The position numbers were made by a program, and so were the translations under genes. Source: Torymus aiolomorphi (taxonomy: Eukaryota > Arthropoda > Insecta > Hymenoptera > Torymidae). From it: DNA of 64,000 bases. The notes beneath the pieces are model-generated. The model was not told the DNA's origin and searched no databases. It saw only the letters and a program-made list of their open reading frames with translations. Positions 36,493 to 51,757 of this stretch are shown here, one piece after another. Position 1 is the first letter of the stretch, and the number at the start of each line of letters is the position of its first letter. The stretch is from contig CM070877.1 of the NCBI GenBank assembly GCA_036365515.1, positions 116,900,821 to 116,964,820 on the forward strand, read 5' to 3'.

Positions 36493-37985
36493 CCCGAGTA
36501 GAAATTTTCAAACGGCAATGACGCGGGACGGATCCGTCTGCCGTGATTCCTGATCCGTACCTGATGTTGTTGACGGATGAGTGCCGTACGAGGCATGTAA
36601 AGCTGAACTGTATGAGGGCCGGATGATTTTACCTATCTATATCCTTACGTCCGGTGAAACATCTGGCCCTGATCCGGCCCTGATTCGGGCAACACGTGGC
36701 TTATTGTCTAAATAATTTGAAAGCGAATATATTCTTAATAAAAATTACAACATTTTATATATTTAATGTATTTTATATATTTGGACACTATACATTATAA
36801 TCTTGTTTTTTTTTTATAACAAATATAAAACTAATATTTGCACTTTTTCGAACAATTATAATTCTATATCTATTTGTACTTTATTTAATTAAACACTACT
36901 TATTTTTATTAAATATCTTCTTTTTTCGAAATTTAGTACTTAACTTTTTCCTTCATTGTTTATCCATTATACTTATTAGATTGTTCTTCGTACGACAGAA
37001 ACGGAGCACTATCCAGGTTTGAGGCTATGACGCGCGCGTAAACAAATGCTCAAATACTAATGCTAATATCCCTTCTTAAAAAAGTGATGACCGGAAGAAG
37101 TGAAGCCTCTATAGATTTGATCTGTGATTGGCTCTTGGATAATCCCTTCTTAAAAAAGTGATGACTGGAAGAAGTGAAGCTTCTATAGATTTGATCTGTG
37201 ATTGGCTCTTGGATAAAAGGCGCGAGAATTTAAAATTAAATATGCATTTTTATTTGATAATTAGGTATTATATATTGGAACATTTATTGGAATGAAAATG
37301 ATTAAACTGAAAAGTATTAAATAAATAATAATCAAATTAATATGGGTTGCAGCTTAAAAAAAGAAATATCATAATGTTTTAATTATTTGTTAAAGCGATG
37401 GCTAAAAGTAGAAAAGTATTTCAAAACACAATACGATTAGTTATTGAATTGCACGGTAAAATTAAAAACAATAAGCAATGTTTTAATCTTAGAAGAATTA
37501 ATTATGTTAATATTAGAATAAATGATGTCAATATTATCTTCAGATTTTATTCTTTATTTAATACTTCACGAAAAAAAAATATTCGAATAAGCTTATAGTT
37601 TCTAGCCTCAAAATTTTGTATTCATTAAGAGTAAATGTACAACAGTATTATATCAATTATTAAAGATACATCAAAATTAAAAGAAAAAGATTTCCGGCTT
37701 ATAAGGAATAAATTATTTTTTGCATGTTTAAGAAAAAAAGTATATAGAGCGCGTGCAGGCGTGCATGGATTTGGCTAGTAACGGAAAAATGACATGTACC
37801 TTATTCGGAAAATTTCACGGCGTTGTACCGGCCCGGATAAGGCTTGCTGTAAATGAGTTTATCGTACGGCAGAAACGCAAGTACCTTACAATAAAAGCGT
37901 TACATGCCGCGCGAGGGCCTTGCACGGCATACGCCATCCGGCCCGTGTGATACCTACGGCACGCCATATTTCATTTCTACTCGGG
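36493..37985. mobile_element. CCCGAG-ended TIR element inserted in a tRNA-like sequence
   Basis: The ends CCCGAGTAGAAAT and ATTTCTACTCGGG are flanked by CG on both sides (36491-36492 and 37986-37987). Removing it restores an uninterrupted tRNA-like sequence on the minus strand with a perfect A box TGGCGCAGTCGG. The interior includes GC-rich margins and the tandem CCAAT-type repeat at 37069-37214. Confidence 0.7.
37069..37214 (+). repeat. Two tandem 74-bp units ending in GATTGGCTCTTGGAT
   Basis: Units begin TCCCTTCTTAAAAAAGTGATGA at 37069 and 37143. A third, diverged copy lies inverted at 44841-44914. Each carries GATTGG, an inverted CCAAT box, near its end, so the unit could be promoter-like. 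Confidence 0.6.
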
Positions 37986-40113
37986 CGACTGCGCCACACA
38001 GTACTACTTACGGAAGGTGATCCGAATCGCCTACATATGTTATATTGATAATTGTATATAATTGTATTCATTTATTTTTATCTACATTATATCAAAATAA
38101 CATCCACAATTAAGAAAATGATTGATTTATAATGATTTAAAATATTAATTGAAGCTATTTACATAACAATTACATTGTTTACAGCGACGCGAGAGTCTTA
38201 TTTGGTTACAGAATTACAGCTTTGCAGGTTATGTCAAGCAGCGTGCATTGCTATCTATATATCAGAAAAATTACCCTAGTGGCTTGTAAAATTTGTGAAT
38301 TGTCATTTTTACCACACTATTTAGCAATTTTTCCAATTTTTTGTTTGCAATTTTTCTTATAAAAAACAGTAAAAAGTATTAGAAGTATAATAAATAGGTC
38401 ACTTGTGACAGTGTGTGGTCGGTTTCCGTGCTCAGTAGGGTAATTTTTATTGGGCGTTTTTATAATTTTTCCACTAATCTTTTCTCAGTGTACGGTAATT
38501 GTGGGATGCGTTCACTATCAATTAATTAAACGCTTTTACTTTGATTGGGTGTGATTCTAGTTTATGTTGGAAGGGATTTTGAATTATTGATTTCTTATGA
38601 ACGAGCTTTCATGTAGAGCTAATGATCTTTTTATAGCACAAGCGATATTCAAACGCGCTTCGCGCGTACTTTTCTGTTTTTGCGGTTATGTATGCTATCT
38701 TTATTACGTTTTACTTTTAACTTATTTAAGTATTTTTTCAAAGTCAGAACTTAATCATTTTTATACTACTCTAACTAAAATTTAATAACAATGTAACTAG
38801 TAGAAATTTAATGTACAAGTACATTAAGTTTCATACATAACAATGTTCTTCAATTTAAGAAACTTTACGTTACAAATGTCACTGAATTTTAAGAATAATG
38901 TAACGAAGTCTAATTTAATATACAAATACATTAAGTTTAATAAAAAAATAATGAAATTTAAGGTAAATGTAGTAGAAGTTCAAGAATTATATATTAAAAT
39001 TTAATACTGATAACAGAAAACGAATAAATATACAGATAATGACAGTTTTTAGTAAAATTAATACATATTTAAGTTACTTTTGCAAATGAAATTTGAAAAT
39101 AATCTAAATAAAAATTAAGAATATAAGTGAAAATTAAAAACAACGTAACTGAAAGTAAATTCATATGCAAATACATTAAGTTTAATAAACATAATAATAA
39201 ATACTTAATATAAATATAATTCAATGGTAGCATATTAAAATTCATTACAATAACATAAAACAAATTAATGTACAAGTATATTACAGATGTTAATAAATTT
39301 AGAAAATACTTAAGTTATATATGCAACTGAAATTTAAGTATAATCTATTTGAAAGTTAGGTATGTAACTAAAATTTAATGTAACTAGAATAAATTTAAGG
39401 TACAAGTACACCCGAGGGAAGTTGATTCTTTCCGAGTGTGCCGGGCAAATGGCAACGTCGCACAGCCGTTCGGCCGTCCACGTTGGAGCGTCGAATTCTC
39501 ATCTACAGTGGCGCGCTAGTCTATGGCGTAAGAAATGATTCATGAAATGGTTTCGAGGTTAAGGAATTTAAATTTAAAAAAACAAATAATTAAAATTATC
39601 CAATTTATGGTTCAAATGAGATGATTAAATATTTATAAAATAATTCTAACAACGTTAATTGTAAAATTTTTCAATAATTACAAATATAACTCGGCTGCCA
39701 AAGAAACACTTAATTTAGAATTAGCCAATGGTCCCCAACTTGCAAAATTCTATAGTTGTTTTCGAATTTTCGCATATTTTCCTTGAAAATGCTCCAACTA
39801 AGGGTTTCCCATGTGTTTTACTAAGTATTTTAGTACAGTCCGAAATGCATAAAAACACAAATTCTAATAAATTTACAGAAGCTATCTATCAAATTTACAA
39901 AGTTTGTAGTAAAAATAACTGCGTTTAAAGTAGATCAGATAATAAATAAAATATTCTTAAAATAGCGAATATAAAAACAATAAAAACAAATTTTTAGGGT
40001 TTAAGTAATTATGTTAATAAAGAATATATAATTACAAATTAATTAACGATATATTTATTTTCTTGGTAATATACAATTCATTATAAATGCAATACTTAGT
40101 CGGATTAAAGCAC

Positions 40114-41095
40114 TTATAACTTACAGTACTTGCTAACGAGAGTATAAAATGATACTACAAGATGAGAAAATATTAAACGTTCTTTAGTAGACCAACTACT
40201 GACTTGTTTCAAATCATAGAGCACTATTATTCGAGATCCATGTCCACTCCAATACTCAAGTTTTACTTGACCTTTTAGGATAAATCCATATATCATCATT
40301 TCTCTTTGACTACCAGAATATTTCATAGCAGCTTCGTTTTCATTTACAATAATTGATGAATTAATATATTTATTTTACGTTTTATATATTATTCTCCGAC
40401 TTCACATACCAGAAAATGGTATATATTTTCCTCCAAATAGGTGACCATTAATAATTTGGTCTGATTCAATTTTGTTCCTATGCATATCAATTTTTACATT
40501 TTCTTTAACAACATTTGTTACATTACGAGATTTAGAGGTAGTATCTTCTCCTAATATATCTTTAATATCATTGAGTACATTACAAGAATCATCTTCAACA
40601 GCTTGCATTTTCCATGAACCAAGCTTAGCATCAGCATTTACCTAAAAGTAAATATTTATTTCAATGCTTTATACCTACATTTTTTTTATAATAACTATGA
40701 TAACATATTATGTATATTACCTTTACATTTTCTGCACAACTTATACTCAATCCAGTCCATTCTAATTCAAATGACCAGGCTAATGGCTTAGCTGGTGGTG
40801 GAATATAGAATCTTCTAGTTTCAATAAAATCATTTATTTGTTCATATTGTTCATTAACCTTAAATAATTTAATGATATTTTAAAGTTGATAAGTAATAGT
40901 GGCTTGTTTTCATTTAATATTAAAATTAAATACCTCATTGAGTATTGATAAAACAAATTTCTCACTTGGAGAAACATTATTTTTCTTCCAAGACTTATCC
41001 TGAATTTAATTTATATATTGATCAATACTTTCAGCTTTTTCCTTAAAATTGTTGAATACAACTAAAAATACTCGAGCAGCTAATTCTCTGAAATA
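40114..41095 (-). pseudogene. Spliced gene fragments inside the TIR element
   Basis: Read on the minus strand, a piece near 41095-40925 (ELAARVFLVVFNNFKEKAES, then SWKKNNVSPSEKFVLSILNE) contains one stop. The next piece, about 40862-40735 (NEQYEQINDFIETRRFYIPP to GLSISCAENVK), is followed by a GTAATA donor. After a TTTTAG acceptor near 40642 comes VNADAKLGSWKMQAVEDDSC, continuing to SGM at 40402. A last piece lies at 40114-40326 with SSWSTKERL. A second copy of the SSWSTKERL segment lies near 41370-41410. I recognise no domain. The fragments could be the element's own transposase gene or captured host exons. Confidence 0.5.
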
Positions 41096-41227
41096 TAAAT
41101 TTTTTTAGAAACAAAAAATTTCTTAAAAACGTTCAAGATAACACTGTTTTCTTGATTGTAAGCAGTATAACATAAAATAACAACAAATACTATTGATGCC
41201 AGCAGGTAACTGTCTAAACCTCAACTA

Positions 41228-41353
<126 letters not shown>

Positions 41354-41868
41354 CTAAACAACTTGAGTAGTTAAACGTTCTTTAGTAGACCAACTACTGA
41401 CTTGTTCTAAATTATAGAGCTGTAAACATATTAAAAATTAGCACTTATAATTTTTTAAATTACCAATTTTTTAACAGATAAAAATGTTTTTATATCAATA
41501 TTTACCTTGTATCTTATTACAATATTTTTTCCAAGAGTGACACAACCAGGATTTGAATCTGTTTATACTCCAAGTAAATATTGTTGATCCGATCAAAGGG
41601 CACAGTGTATAATAATTACTTCAACGTGACATTTTTGTATAAATCAAAGTTTTCAAACACAAATAAATGCATGAAATTAAAGTATCTTGGTTGTGGCCCG
41701 AGAAGTTGGACGAGTTGCCTTGATTCTCGGCCATGGCTCTCCACCCCGACTTCTCCGTTGCGGACTGCTATACACGCTACTCCTCTTTCTCCTTTTCCTT
41801 CCCTTTCTTCGCCTGCAAAGCGCGACGAAGATGACGCTGTTCGCCGCGTCTCTGTTGGCTCTCTCTGT

Positions 41869-42068
41869 TAGATCCATAGACATAAGAGAGATAGACTGCG
41901 GGTGTAGGTTAGCAAAAGTGGCACCTCTAACCATGTTCGCGCACATGCGTTAGAGACGGCATACCTTCTATTACATATACCTTCTATGCATCTGTCCCTC
42001 TCTCAACGGGTGCCACTCTCGCTAACCTACACCCGCAGTCTATCTCTCTTATGTCTATGGTTAGATCT
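41869..42068. repeat. Inner hairpin of about 60-bp arms
   Basis: The arms contain ATAAGAGAGATAGACTGCGG and its inverse, plus GTGTAGGTTAGC and GCTAACCTACAC, with a spacer of about 80 bp. It lies just inside the right arm of the 39409-42271 element. Confidence 0.65.
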
Positions 42069-43202
42069 CATCTAACATAACCTCTAGTGGCTCTAAATAC
42101 GCTGATTTCGCACTCGCGTCGTCTGCGCAACCATTGCGCAACCATTTCTTACGCCATAGACTAGCGCGCCACTGTAGATGAGAATTCGACGCTCAAACGT
42201 GGACGGCCGAACGGCTGTGCGACGTTGCCATTTGCTCGGCACACTCGGAAAGAATCAACTTCCCTCGGGTGTACATTCAGTTTCATACATAAAAAACAAT
42301 GCTCTTCAATTTAAGAAACTTTAAGTTATAAGTTTTACTGAATTTTAGGAATGTAACTGAATATAATTAAAAATATTCTTAAATTTAATACACTTTTAAT
42401 GTACAGTTGCACATTAAATTCAAGTTTTTTGTACATGAAAGTATTTTAATGCAAAAAAAAACTTAATTTTAATGAATTATTACGAAAATTTAATATATTG
42501 CTACAAAAATTAATAATTTTGTCTTTGAAATTTCATATATACGTAGACAAAAATTCAACATTACATTAAAAATACAGCCGTATATAAAAAATAAGTAAAA
42601 GTTATTAAAATTTAATGTACGGTTTACAAATATTTCAGTTTTTTTAACATGAAAATCAATATAAAATTGAATTAAATTTAATATACTTTACATGAAATTT
42701 CAATTTATGTGGCGAGTGCTCATTTTAAGTATAGAACATGAAATTTCCTCTACCTAATATGAAAATTCGTGTGCATTTTCATGAAAATTGCAATACCCTC
42801 CTCATGGAAATTAATGCAAAAGTTATTTAAATTTAAGGCACTTCTTCTAAAATGTCATTACATGTAACTAATTGTTAGTTCAAATCAAGAATATTAATTA
42901 TTTTCATGAACATTTTTATGAATATTGCGATTTATAAACTTGAAAATTAATATATCAGATGCCGGTAAGGTAGAGATCGTTACGGTACATATGGCCTTAA
43001 GAAAAATTTTTATGTTAATCAAATTTAATTAATTAATATTTTAAAGTAATTACTCATTTTCTTAAAATGTTATCTAAATAAATAATTACTAAAAACCATT
43101 AATTTTTTAGATGAATAATCAAAATGTATAATATCAATTGAATGAATATAGATAGTGCACCTTATGTAGATGAAAATGTCCAAACTGTTACAAGCGAGCA
43201 AT

Positions 43203-43228
43203 AGCGTAACGGATAGTGTGCGTGCGTA
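43203..43228 (+). repeat. tRNA-like sequence, A-box part (B-box part at 43827-43870)
   Basis: TAGCGTAACGGATAGTG resembles a tRNA D arm. After the inserted element the T arm follows with GTGGGTTCGATTCTC, a good B box. Joined across the TA target, the spacing fits a tRNA. Confidence 0.55.
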
Positions 43229-43824
43229 CCCGAACGGAAAATGAATAGGGCTAGCCCTGCGTAAACGTAAGGGCCTAACTAGGTTTGCCGTAAGGGCCCC
43301 CAGCAAGGCGCGTAACGCGGTGCTGGTATGGCCCCGGCCCGGACTGATAAGGCCTTAATTTGCCTGAAAATCGCCTTACAAAAATATTTAGATATTAAAC
43401 TAGGGCTACGTGAATGGCCCTCGTCTGGCCCTGATATGTATCCATCAGACGTACGCCTTACGAAGCCTTGATCAAGCCTTGATATTGTAATGACATGTCT
43501 GGATTTAGTAGGTTAAAAATAATTTTGTTTCATTTCTTACGTTAATGTCATTACTACAGAGTAACACATCTGTGTTATTTGAAAAAGTTTATTGAATTAT
43601 TTTAGATAACTTGCAACGCTTACAAAGCTGTGCATTATTTAAAGCAGTAAATTACCAAACAGTGAAAAATACGAGCTATGCCCGGGAAAGCCCGCCAGGG
43701 CCGGAGGTGCGCCCCATTACGCGACTTGTTAAGGGCCTCACCAGGTGCCATGTCAGGACCTTATGATTATTTTAAGGCATCGGATAAGGCCCTGGCATTA
43801 GCCCTAAGTCAATTTCTGTTCGGG
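43229..43824. mobile_element. CCCGAAC-ended TIR element in a tRNA-like sequence
   Basis: The left end CCCGAACGGAAAATGA is matched by TTTCTGTTCGGG at the right, with TA on both sides. Inverted GGGCTAG/CTAGCCC-like and AAGGGCC/GGCCCTTA blocks follow inside. The element lies within a plus-strand tRNA-like sequence: 43203-43228 before it and 43827-43870 after it. Confidence 0.7.
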
Positions 43825-44840
43825 TAGTAACCCAAGGGTCGTGGGTTCGATTCTCGGTCAGGTCGAAAATTTTATGTAACGTTTTTTTTCTGCGATAATA
43901 AAAATGAGATTAATTTATAAACAAAGTTCTCTAATGGATAAGCGAAAATTTATAATAATTAAAAAAGTTATATGCATAAATTATAACATTCTTCATACAA
44001 CACAAATAAGTGGTAAGTAAATATATAATAAATTTACATCAAAATAATGATTACAACTAAAACTAACCTTTGCATTAATTAAATTTTGTAAAATTTTTGG
44101 ATTTGAGTATCTCAATTAAAATTTAAAAAATAATTTTTTGTAATAAATAAATATTAAATATTACTCATTCAACATTCTGCATTAAATTTTATATACAAAT
44201 TATAAAATTTCAGATAATTGCATTGAATTATCAACTGTATAAAAAAATAGTATTTTGTTACGTGAATTATATATTTAATAGGCGGTAAATTAATTTTAAG
44301 AATCTGGTATCTAATTTTTTAATAAATTTAATGTATCATTCTGCATTAAATTTCATACACAAATTATTAAATCTCATAACATTGTATTAGTTTTCAGCAG
44401 TGTTATTGAATATTATTTTGCATCTTATATTATATTTAATAGACGGTACATTAACTTAAGAATCTTGCATCTAATTTTTCAATTAATTTAATGTATCATT
44501 CTGCATTAAATTCCATATACAAATTGTTAAATTTCATGAAATTGTATTGAATTTTAAACTATATCAATAAATAGTATTTTGTTACGTGTATTATATTTAA
44601 TAGGAGGTAAATTAATTTGAAGAATCAGGTATCTAATTTTTTAATAATCTTCTGCATTAAATTTCATAACATTGTATTGAGTTTTCAACAATGTTATTAA
44701 ATGTCATTCCGTTACGTTTGTGAAACAAGCTTTCTTTACATTTAACTTAAATTTAATAAACATTTTTTTAACAGTGTAAATGTAAAAATTCCATTCAAAA
44801 TTTCAAACATTAAATTCCAAACAGTAAATTTCTCGCGCCT

Positions 44841-44914
44841 TCCTCTTATCGACCAATCAAAATCAAGCCTTTAGATGCTTCAACATGGCCGCTCATCACT
44901 TTTTTAAGAAGGGA
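44841..44914 (-). repeat. Third copy of the CCAAT-bearing unit
   Basis: On the minus strand it reads TCCCTTCTTAAAAAAGTGATGA, then GATTTTGATTGGTCGATAAG, matching the tandem units at 37069-37214 with several changes. The GC-rich block 44930-45200 adjoins it. Confidence 0.5.
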
Positions 44915-46905
<1,991 letters not shown>

Positions 46906-46910
46906 TATAT

Positions 46911-47427
46911 GCGTTTCACGTCACTGTCCCAGCGCGCGCCGCTGGAGCCCCACATCGTGCTATTTCTAACTCACGTTTATGATACTAAAATATACTTAAA
47001 AAAATTGTTTGATAAGCGTTTTCGATGTATTTTTTCCTCAGCTTTCCAATGGCGTAAGCAGTTTTTCCGAAACTTTCAATTTTCACCTTCAAAAAGTACA
47101 AAACATGTTATATCTCAAAAAGTGTATTTTTAATATTTTTTTTGACCCTCTAGATCGAAAGCTGAGCATTTTTTACGTAGGAAAGGATATTTTCCAAAGA
47201 GTGCCCGAGATGTTTTTCGCGAGAAATAGAATGCAAAAGAGTTTTTGAAGATGAAAATGGAACATTTTGAAAAAACTACCAACATCATTGGAAAGCTGAG
47301 GAAAAAATACGTCGAAAACGCATATCAAACAATTTTTTTAAGTACTTTTTAGTATCATAAACATGAGTTAGAAATAGCAGGTTTTGGGGCTCGCGCGCCG
47401 CGTGCTGGGACAGTTGACGTGAAACGC
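46911..47427. mobile_element. Palindromic element 1
   Basis: The ends GCGTTTCACGTCACTGTC and its near inverse GACAGTTGACGTGAAACGC start arms of about 145 bp (46911-47055 and 47283-47427). The arms contain TTTGATAAGCGTTTTCGA and its inverse. The centre (about 230 bp) is unpaired and AT-rich. No ORF of note. Confidence 0.75.
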
Positions 47428-47430
47428 CTC

Positions 47431-48233
47431 ATATGTGCAAATCCGCGGACTACAGACTACAACTGGGGTACAAAAACGGAAAACATTTTTTTTTGAGGGA
47501 ACACCTACCACATAAGGTTCTTTCGGTTCTTTGGGGGTTCCCCAACATGAGAATACTCGTGTACACTCATTATCCGTTACGAAACTTTTTTGTCGACGAA
47601 ATCAATTTTTCTTATGGAAATTTAACATGGGAAAAATGGACGAAAAGTAGTCATTGATGATTAACCAATAGCAAACTATTGAAGAGGCCAAACCAAATTC
47701 CACAAAAAAGCGATTAAAGTTGAAGAATAGAGCTTTAATTTGAGATGAGAATCGTTAAAATCGGTCGATTCTGTGCAAAGCTACGTGAAGTTGAAAATGG
47801 CGAAAAATGACAAAAATTTGAAGAATTACGTAGGTTTGAAAAATATCTCTCATTTTCGTCATTATTCGCCATTTTCAAATTCACCTAGCTTTGCACCGAA
47901 TCGACCGATTTTAACGATTCTCATCTCAAATTAAAGCTCCATTCTTCAACTTTAATCGCTTTTTTGTGAAATTTGGTTTGGCCTCTTCAATAGTTTGCTA
48001 TTGGTTAATCATCAATGACTACTTTTCGTCCATGTTTCCCATGTTAAATTTCCATAAGAAAAATTGATTTCGTCGGCAAAAAAGTTTCGTAACGGATAAT
48101 GAGTGTACACGAGTATTCTCATGTTGGGGAACCCCCAAAGAACCGAAAAAACCTTATGTGGTAGGTGTGCCCTCAAAAAAAATTTTTTCCGTTTTTGTAC
48201 CCCAGTTGTTGTGTGTAGTCCGCGGATTTGCAC

Positions 48234-48237
<4 letters not shown>
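47431..48237. mobile_element. Palindromic element 2, abutting element 1
   Basis: Arms of about 380 bp (47431-47815 and 47850-48237) are nearly perfect inverted copies starting ATATGTGCAAATCCGCGG, with a loop of only about 35 nt. Both arms contain AACATGAGAATACTCGTGTA and CATCAATGACTACTTTTCG in opposite orientations. The transcript of either strand would form one very long hairpin. Confidence 0.8.
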
Positions 48238-48264
<27 letters not shown>

Positions 48265-48265
48265 A

Positions 48266-49944
48266 CTGCGCCTTCTCCTCCTTCTCCCCACCACTATGAC
48301 GATTAGAAAGAGAAAGAGAGCCCGCCACTATTGCTCTCTCTTTCTAATAAAGGGCTTTGCGCCACTCATTGGGTGCTCAGTCTATCTGTATAAGTCTATG
48401 CTTTCATCCCACCTGCAGTACTTCAATAGGTGTCATTTGCCATAGTAATATTTTAGTTTCCATTCAACACATTTGCATGTTCTGTTCTATCTACTAACGA
48501 GAATTTGATAGTTTTAAAACGAGTTAATTGATAGGAGTCAGAATGAAGCTTATTTGTTATGTGTGCTGTGATTTAGATTATATATTCGTAATTTTTTTTA
48601 AACCGATAAGTTTCTAAACTTTTTACAACAATTACAAATATGACCAACTTCGAAACGCAAATTAAGGATTTCGAGTGAATCTAATTGTTGTGGGCCATGA
48701 ATTTTGATTTAAGCTTTAAGTCTAGCTAGAACCTATTTGCATTACTGCAGTATATAAGATTTCAAATAAAAAAAGAACGTAGCGAATATACTTGAGATAT
48801 TACTTTAAAGGGCTACAGGCGGTTTGTTCTCTTTACATTCAATTTTTGGGATTTAATTTTGTTTTATTCAACTCAATAACGCTGCTCGGCATTTATGGTA
48901 CATTGTCATTCATTCCAGAAGAATCTACATAGGTTTTCATAACCTGCGCCTCCCACTATCTCCATGCCCTCTTCATCCTCGAATCCCCATTCACCGCCTT
49001 TATCACCTCTCGTACTGGCTCTGCATCTCCCTGTGTCGTTCTGCTAGCGCGCGCTCACGCCATTCCATCCAGTGCGCGCGCGCACAAGAGAGAAAAAACG
49101 CATATACACGCGCGCTTTATGCACGCGGGTGAAAGCTTTTGTGGTAAAACTTAACGATCACTTTTCCGCGAGCATCGCAGCCAGTAACCGCGCTGCAGTG
49201 AAATCGTCTTTCCGTCTTTTCACCTTTTCGCCTTTTTGCCTTTGTGAGCGTGCGCACGCCGATAGTCTTCTTTGCTCGTCTCGTCGCCACCGCGAGATTG
49301 TGTCTGAGTCGGCGTTAAGCTTGCCGACGGCGACTTTGTCTCTGCGGTCGAGTCGCGAGTGCCGCCAGAGCGCCGCACAGGGCTTTTCGTTGAAATGGAT
49401 CGCAAGCTCGCATAAAACAATGCCGTATTGTTGAAACGGTCTCGCGCTGCTGTGATCGGCCCGGTGTATCGCAGCCGTTTGTACAAACGCCGAATCGAGA
49501 GAGGGAGGGAGAGAGTGGCGGTAGAAAGGGGCGAGAGCGAGAGCGAGAGCGAGAGAGAGATTAAGGGTGTGTGCGCGCGAGTACCTTTGTGACTCACCGA
49601 ACGAACAGCGAAACATAACGAGACCCTTTGAGGGATAATGTGTATTACTTGTATAATTTAATATTTCCATCCCTCCAAGCCCCCCCCCCTCTCTCTCCAT
49701 TTACCTGCAACCCTACCAATTTCTTTCTTTTCTCGTATTTTCTCCTCCTTCGTTGGCACTTATTGATATCACTTTCCGTCTTCCGGTTTAATGCTGGTTT
49801 ATTAACTACAATAAACAATATCTTTGCAATTTCACTTGTTCGAAAATTGAAGTAGATGTGTAAGTACCTAAGTACCTTTATACAGTTCCTTCTTAATATG
49901 GTAAAACAGTTACTTCACTATTTTATTTTATATTGATCGAACAC
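48266..49944. other. Intronic sequence with a GC-rich island at 49020-49620
   Basis: A short stem pairs TTAGAAAGAGAAAGAGAG (48302) with its inverse (48330-48350). The island contains CG-rich low-complexity sequence and a GA run (49497-49560). Long frames here are of low complexity; no exon is supported. Confidence 0.4.
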
Positions 49945-50097
49945 TTTTGCTTCCTCACAGTAGAAGCTTTGTAAAAGTGAAAAAATTTTTTTTTTGTTAC
50001 TTGAGGAACCCTTTCTTCATATTATATTGTTTCTCAAATAAGCATCATAAACAATTTGTGAATATAAGTAAAAAAACGCCGAAGCCACCTTAAGTCC
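49945..50097 (-). repeat. B-type end variant and a GAAGCCACC end
   Basis: TTGCTTCCTCACAGTAGAAGC resembles the hairpin B end. The sequence after it, up to GCCGAAGCCACCTTAAG at 50082, resembles the right part of the inverted-repeat element at 60503-60968. It may be a solo end of that element. Confidence 0.35.
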
Positions 50098-50314
50098 TTA
50101 GTTACACATAACAGTAAATTTATTTATTATAACAATAAAAATGATGTATTGAGAAAATTCTTTTGCAATGATCCGACAACCTTTCTAATTATTGGAAATT
50201 CAATTATTATCAGTGTCGCTGCTTATTGGCGTAATTAGCACCAGCTTGAACGCCCGTGCGAATCAGATTTTCATATTCCCCAGGCTGCTGTCGTTCAATC
50301 AACGAGGTGCCTAG

Positions 50315-51302
50315 GGTAGTGGTCCGTATTAGTGTGCCTGTCCATATTTGTGTGCCCTATTATTAAAACATATCCTAGAAATGAACGAGTTTTTACTCGT
50401 TCACTTTTACTTTTAAGTAACACTACTTTTACTTTTTTAAGTAACACTAAAATATATTTTTTTCATAAAATATAGTTAATTAAGTTTAAATAGAATTAAT
50501 TACTTAATTTGTTTTCATTTACTATAACATTAAAAAAGAACTTTCAAAAATGTTTTACGGTTTGCGGTGTGTCACGGTGTTTCCTTGTCCAAACTTGCTA
50601 AAAAATGACATTTTTAAAAGTAACATTAAAGAATGTTTCGGAAGGATTTTAATGTGGGATACAATTAATTACATCATAAAATAATATTATGTTATATAAT
50701 AAACCTTAATATAAAGGTTTTCAATTGATTTTAATATTTAATTAATAGTGTCTACTAATAGGGCAGTGAAAAACGACTTGTCCAGATTTGTGTGTGCACA
50801 AATACAATACGAGCATGATTGTATCGCCGCTTGAACAGAAAAGTTAGGTTAGGTTGTCTGCGCACAAATGTTATTTCATATCGCATTGACGACCTTCAGC
50901 AGTTTTTACCGTATTGGAATTAATTAACATTCAATGTAAACAAGGGTTAGAAATTGATTATAAATGCACTACAGTTAACAAAATAATTTTGTTGGCAATG
51001 ATAATATTATCAAGACACACTAATGTGGGCACACAAACGTGTAAACCCACATTAATACGAGGCACACAAAAATGTACTTTGTTGTCTGCTAGGGCACACA
51101 AATGCGTACAAAATTTTTTTTTTATATTGCTTGTAACTTCGTAAAAATTAATATTTTTCTATAAAAAAAATTTTTTCGTGTAGATTATTACTTTTATTAT
51201 CAATATAAACCTGGCCGGAATCTCTGAGACAGCTTTAATAGTCTTTTATTATGCGACAAAACTGAATAGTTTCTTAAACCCACACTAATACGGACATCTA
51301 CC
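50315..51302. mobile_element. TIR element flanked by CTAG
   Basis: The left end GGTAGTGGTCCGTATTAGTG and the right end CACTAATACGGACATCTACC are inverted. CTAG flanks both sides (50311-50314 and 51303-51306). The interior repeats GGGCACACAAA and related short inverted motifs. An internal frame of 76 codons (50914-51144) is made of these repeats and is unlikely to be a gene. Confidence 0.7.
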
Positions 51303-51498
51303 CTAGCTTGTACTTCTTAATTGAATACATTATTTGCTCTTCCGTGCGATTTCATCCCGTTCCTCAAATTTCTACCCGAACCCTGCGGGCGCTACTGTCA
51401 ATCGAACTGGGATAAATTTCTCAGTACCAGTGGCTTTTGCACGTGTTGAGGGATTTATGTCGTTGACGATGGCGATCCCATGAAATCTATCGACAGAG

Positions 51499-51577
51499 TC
51501 GGAGACAGAGCGAGAGAGAGCGAGAGAGCGAGAGAGAGCGAGAGAGAGCGAGAGAGAGCGAGAGAGAGAGAGAGAGA
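51499..51577. repeat. (GA)n/(CGAGAGAGAG)n array
   Basis: GA units with CGAGAGAGAG-type interruptions. Confidence 0.9.
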
Positions 51578-51757
51578 TGCTGAGTGACGAGGAAGACGAT
51601 CAAATATAAGGACTGACTGATCGATTCATCGAATGGTTTACTTTGTGCATCGCCTATCAGATGTATATCTGTACGTGCGCGGGTGAAAGTTGTACCAGGT
51701 ACGAGAGATCGAGTGCATTCGAAAGGTGACCGCCATTGGTGATACACAATTTCCGTA

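Larger units (their letters stand above)
36171..38490. mobile_element. TIR element with TA duplication, outer
   Basis: The left end is CACTGAGGGAAACTTAGTAG and the right end is TTTCTCAGTG preceded by inverse blocks (GGGCGTTTTTATAAT against ATTATAAAAACGCTC), with TA on both sides. It contains a tRNA-like sequence that is itself split by a second element (36493-37985). Confidence 0.7.

Noticed and set aside
49158..49700. A 180-codon minus-strand frame
   Set aside because: It covers low-complexity GA and CG-rich DNA, competing frames lie on both strands, and no domain or splice site supports it.
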